Under the pieces are notes generated by a model. It made no database searches, was not told the origin of the DNA, and saw only the letters and a list, made by a program, of their open reading frames with translations. A DNA stretch of 11,485 nt from Hirudo medicinalis (Eukaryota; Annelida; Clitellata; Hirudinida; Hirudinidae), in NCBI GenBank assembly GCA_011800805.1, contig MPNW01000871.1, positions 1-11,485 of the forward strand, written 5' to 3'. Shown in pieces: positions 8,654 through 11,485 of the stretch (the first letter of the stretch is position 1; each line of letters opens with the position of its first letter). The translations under genes and the position numbers were made by a program.

Positions 8654-9134
8654 GTCGGTATTTCTGCTTGAGGTCAACATGACGATACTTTGTATGGCTT
8701 AAGTGAGGATTGCTCAATTTATCGGATTAAGAACTTCAATTAAATGATACAAATGAATTAATTGAATACAAATCATTGTTGAAACATTTTCAAATTCCGT
8801 AATTTTCAGTCATTTTTAAATTAATGCAAAAATTCCTTGTTGCCTCCAACAAGGCACATCACAACAATGTTTTAAAAGCATTTTATTTTATGTTTTATGT
8901 GAACATATGATCTTGTGATGTTGTGATGTTGTGAACTAAACAAAACAATCCATTAAAAATGGGAAAGTGCAAGATCCAGTTCACAGCTGACAGATTAAGT
9001 TTAGATTAATTGCTTAAATGTAATGTTTAATAACTTATTTTATAAAATTAATTCAAATACTTTACGATTTAAGTTTTACAAATTGCTTTTGCACATTTTC
9101 TTCGTGTTGATGGCAGTATGTAGGCGCGTCTGAT
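8654..9134. other. Start of the next intron, no gene seen
   Basis: AT-rich, no coding pattern. I looked for the next receptor exon (the strand after the Cys loop, the binding-loop region, the first membrane helix) from here to the right edge on the + strand and found none. Confidence 0.5.
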
Positions 9135-9323
9135 TCTCTCTCTCTCTCTCTTTATCTCTTGTTCATTGAGAAATGACCAATTAGTAAGTAATCTATTAGT
9201 AAGTAATATATATATATATATATATATAAAACGAGAGATATAAGCCTTATTTTAGTATGCCATTATATACGTCATACTACTTAATGAGGTTATACTGCTA
9301 TACCCTATATATATATATATATA
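9135..9323. repeat. (TC)n and two (TA)n dinucleotide runs
   Basis: Three short runs: TC at 9135-9151, AT/TA at 9206-9228 and TA at 9306-9323. A 13-bp duplication, ATTAGTAAGTAAT, starts at about 9180 and 9195. The 77 bp between the two TA runs show no structure that I recognise. Confidence 0.9.
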
Positions 9324-10007
9324 GATTATTTGCTTCGTTTGCTCACTTGAATGACAATGCTTTCATCACCGTGAGAAGAAAGATCCCTCCACAGCAACTG
9401 CAACTGTTGCGTTTGTTGCATTTGAGAATCGCTCGTCAAAATTTTATCTTCTATGTTGTGATATTTTATTTAGTTTTATTTGTTTAATCAAATATTTGAC
9501 ATTTGTCTATAAAATTTTAATTTCACTTTTAAACATTCATGTAACTGTCACTTTAAATTTTCGTATTTTCATATTACCCTGACGACCCCGCCTTAGAGAA
9601 ACTGATTATTACTTTAACAAAATTATTACTTTTCGTTGAACATTATTAAATTGTTATTACAAAAAATACGTAGAATGTGTTTCTGAAATGCAATAACCTC
9701 GGAGGGATTGAATGGATTTACAAATAAATTCCTGGCGTCAATGAAAGCACCGAGAAATGTTTACACTTCCTTTGAGGTAAAAATGAATGCCTGGTGGGGG
9801 GGATGATGACACGTGGAATCGCAAGTTCATAACAAACTCATTTCATTGAACTGAAAACTGATGACGGAGTATTTTGTAAAATATTTTAACGAATAAATAG
9901 AATTAACGAATAATTCGAATTAAAATGATTTAATGATTAAAAATTGTTTATTTAAGAATAACATTAAAAGTTGGTACATCAACATTTTTATTTATGAATT
10001 CCACTTG
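9324..10007. other. Non-coding, no feature recognised
   Basis: A less AT-rich patch at about 9331-9440 reads through on the + strand but matches no domain and is probably chance. The rest is AT-rich and without structure. Confidence 0.5.
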
Positions 10008-10570
10008 GACTGTTTGGATCTTTTCCAGATAAGCCCCGCCAAAAAGTTAACCCCCGCCATTCAAAAAAGATGATAAAAAAGAGGACATGAAACTTGTACT
10101 TTTAGATTTTATTGACTAGGATGAAATTGGGACATGTCATTAATTTCTTGCCGACACTGTCGGGCATAACCCCTCCACCTGTCAGAAACAGTTGAAAGTG
10201 TCATTTGGTGGCCATTGTTGCACAAACGTTGCCGATGAATCACTCCGTGGCTTTGCAAAAAACATATTGCCGTCGTCATGAGCGAGAGTCGAAAGCATCA
10301 GAAAGTTCATTTCAGGTTTTACGTCCGAACGTAGAAAATTTTTGCACAAAATGAGCCTAGAGGCGGATAAGGAGTTGTTTTTATGGCGCGCGTTTAAATA
10401 TTCAAAAAGTGGCGGGGCTTAACTNTCATTTCAGGTTTTACGTCCGAACGTAGAAAATTTTTGCACAAAATGAGCCTAGAGGCGGATAAGGAGTTGTTTT
10501 TATGGCGCGCGTTTAAATATTCAAAAAGTGGCGGGGCTTAACTTTTCGCGCGGAAAAGATCCGACTGTTT
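10008..10570. mobile_element. Non-autonomous inverted-repeat DNA transposon (MITE-like) with 8-bp target duplication
   Basis: The element spans 10016-10562. Its ends are a perfect 11-bp inverted repeat, GGATCTTTTCC (10016-10026) and GGAAAAGATCC (10552-10562). GACTGTTT lies directly outside each end (10008-10015 and 10563-10570), a perfect 8-bp target duplication. Inside the ends a second inverted block matches at 17 of 18 positions (AAAAGTTAACCCCCGCCA, 10042-10059, against 10529-10546), offset by about 10 bp of extra left-end sequence. The element is 547 bp as assembled, or 428 bp if the internal 118-bp duplication and N are artefacts. It has no transposase; only two short frames, about 18 codons from 10278 and about 23 codons ending in the right inverted repeat, stand out. 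An 8-bp duplication fits hAT, P or Merlin, and ends starting GG favour Merlin or MULE over hAT. Confidence 0.88.
10307..10543. repeat. 118-bp perfect direct duplication around an N
   Basis: 10307-10424 and 10426-10543 are identical over 118 bp as far as I can read, separated only by the N at 10425. Both begin TCATTTCAGG and end GGGCTTAACT. Perfect identity exactly up to a gap base is the pattern left when two overlapping contigs are placed side by side instead of merged. Confidence 0.93.
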
Positions 10571-10640
10571 TCCATCACCGTTGACAACGAAATAGCACAA
10601 TACGTGGTGATAGTGTTGAAATATGTTGTGTAGAAACTCT

Positions 10641-10722
10641 TGCGAGTTGCTACTCTTGCTAGGATTTGAACTCCTAACGGAACCGCACCAAAGTGAAAGC
10701 CTTAGCCACTCGGCTACTGACG
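10641..10722 (-). repeat. tRNA-like sequence with Pol III A and B boxes, possible SINE head
   Basis: On the - strand TAGCCGAGTGG (10706-10716) matches the internal A box and D-arm of a Ser/Leu-type tRNA, with GCC/GGC able to pair as the D stem. AGTTCAAATCC (10662-10672) matches the B box consensus GGTTCGANTCC at 9 of 11 positions, with 33 bp between the boxes. No acceptor stem closes, the anticodon stem is poor, and the B-box position has an A-C mismatch in the T stem, so it is not a working tRNA. A tRNA-derived SINE head or tRNA pseudogene fits. Downstream, after about 70 bp, it runs into the inverted-repeat transposon, so the end of a SINE, if present, may be split by it. Confidence 0.6.
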
Positions 10723-11071
10723 GATTATATGTTAATAAATAATATGTAATAAGTTAAATCTTATTTGAACCAATAAGCTAATAATAAATTATACTTTAAT
10801 GTCTAATTATTTACTATTTAAATATCGAATGTTCAGTCATTCTGAACAGGTTTTGTAACATAAGTAGATTTAATGCTAATGCATGGTTATTGGCCAATAA
10901 CATCATCAGTCACCTTCGTCAGGATAATGTGCAGGTATTTCATGAAAACAAAAACATACTATCGAGGAATTCGCATGTTTCGCAGTCATTTTTATTTTTA
11001 TTTTTCACATTTTTATTAGTAAACATGGATTAACATGAACGCTGTTTGCTGCAGTGAATAGTGTATAACAC
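10723..11071. other. Non-coding, one short palindrome
   Basis: AT-rich sequence. A perfect 16-bp palindrome, GTTATTGGCCAATAAC, lies at 10886-10901 and includes a CCAAT dyad. No gene or further structure is seen. Confidence 0.55.
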
Positions 11072-11200
11072 ACATTGCATACCATTTATATATTACAATA
11101 ATTATAAATTACATTGCATACCATTTATATGTATTATATACATTGCACACCATTTGTATACTATAAAAATATAACGTACATTGCATACCATGTCATACCA
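11072..11200. repeat. Dispersed repeat of ACATTGCATACCATTTATAT
   Basis: Four copies begin at 11072, 11111, 11140 and 11178, with uneven spacing of 39, 29 and 38 bp and AT-rich filler. The last copy decays into CATACCATG variants and runs directly into the retrotransposon frame. Confidence 0.85.
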
Positions 11201-11207
11201 TGCATAC

Positions 11208-11485
11208 CAGGAGTCAGCCTGTTCAAAGGCAAACGCTCGCGAGTCCGTCCCACAGAGGAGGACGTATTTTCTGCGAGAAGGTGCATCTCAGTATGCCATG
11301 AGTAAATGCAAAACTCCAAGGAGAGATCTCCTGGAGAATGCAAATGATTGGACGACAACAGCCGACATCGGAGGGATGAAGCACTATCCCCAGGTGATTC
11401 AGGAGAGTGGACAAAGGCCAGATGCAGTAATGGCATCCAAGAAAACAGACACCATCATCGTAGCAGAGCTGACAGTTCCTTGGGA
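11208..11485 (+). pseudogene. C-terminal part of a non-LTR retrotransposon polyprotein (5'-truncated, runs off the edge)
   Basis: One frame is open from 11175 to the last base, but retroelement-like sequence starts only at about 11208; before that it is the ACATTGCATACC repeat. It reads TYFLREG, RRDLLENANDW, then GQRPDAVMASKKTD and IIVAELTVPW at the edge. I recognise this RPD-x(n)-ELTVPWE pattern from regions downstream of reverse transcriptase in animal non-LTR polyproteins. It resembles a PD-(D/E)XK restriction-like endonuclease core, with Asp and Glu 15 residues apart. No stop or frameshift is visible in the last 90 codons. The missing front end fits the usual 5' truncation of LINE copies. 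The exact clade cannot be told. I call it a pseudogene because the reverse transcriptase is absent. Confidence 0.68.

Noticed and set aside
8426..8680. 84-codon - strand frame
   Set aside because: Antisense of exon 4, whose + strand product carries the receptor signature and fitting splice sites.
9257..9487. 76-codon + strand frame, and HLNDNAFITVRRKIPPQ as a possible next receptor exon
   Set aside because: Starts in a TA repeat and ends in a hydrophobic AT-rich run. The middle does not match the expected strand after FPFDTQ, and a suitable acceptor is not seen.
11161..11436. Two - strand frames at the right edge
   Set aside because: Shadows of the + strand non-LTR polyprotein frame, which has the RPD/ELTVPW pattern.

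Overview
This looks like a piece of animal nuclear genome, not bacterial: it is very AT-rich, has long trinucleotide microsatellites, short exons with GT/AG borders in long introns, and remains of several classes of eukaryotic transposon. The receptor-type protein and the mix of repeats suggest an invertebrate, perhaps a lophotrochozoan such as an annelid. That placement is inference; nothing here fixes the species. Two single N bases mark unresolved points in the assembly.

The only host gene I can support is on the + strand. Four exons (1269-1393, 2171-2879, 7429-7557, 8456-8653) join in matching phase to give exactly 387 codons. The last two encode the start of a ligand-binding domain of the pentameric ligand-gated ion channel (Cys-loop receptor) family, ending at the FPFDTQ signature. 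The first two give about 278 residues without a signal peptide: a low-complexity His-, Asp- and Ser-rich stretch and a predicted coiled coil. The rest of the binding domain and the membrane helices are not seen in the window. The link of exon 1 to exon 2 is the weakest part of the model.

The other readable sequence is mobile-element debris. Intron 2 (4.5 kb) holds a decayed antisense Ty3/Gypsy gag-pol (about 4320-6680, - strand). It also holds a separate 168-bp solo LTR (4092-4259) with a perfect 5-bp target duplication, set into a 24-bp tandem repeat. Downstream of exon 4 are a short inverted-repeat DNA transposon with 11-bp perfect ends and a perfect 8-bp target duplication (10016-10562), a tRNA-like sequence with Pol III A and B boxes (- strand, about 10641-10722), and the C-terminal part of a non-LTR retrotransposon polyprotein running off the right edge (about 11208-11485, + strand).

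Repeats cover much of the rest: (ACT)n at the left edge, (TCA)n at 627-985, a 25-bp minisatellite just after exon 1, a TTG/CAA inverted pair before exon 3, and TC and TA runs near 9.1-9.3 kb. A perfect 118-bp duplication on either side of the N at 10425 is probably an assembly error. I found no convincing new gene system. The most unusual items are the receptor that lacks the usual first Cys-loop cysteine and has an atypical N-terminus, and the two cleanly delimited transposon insertions.
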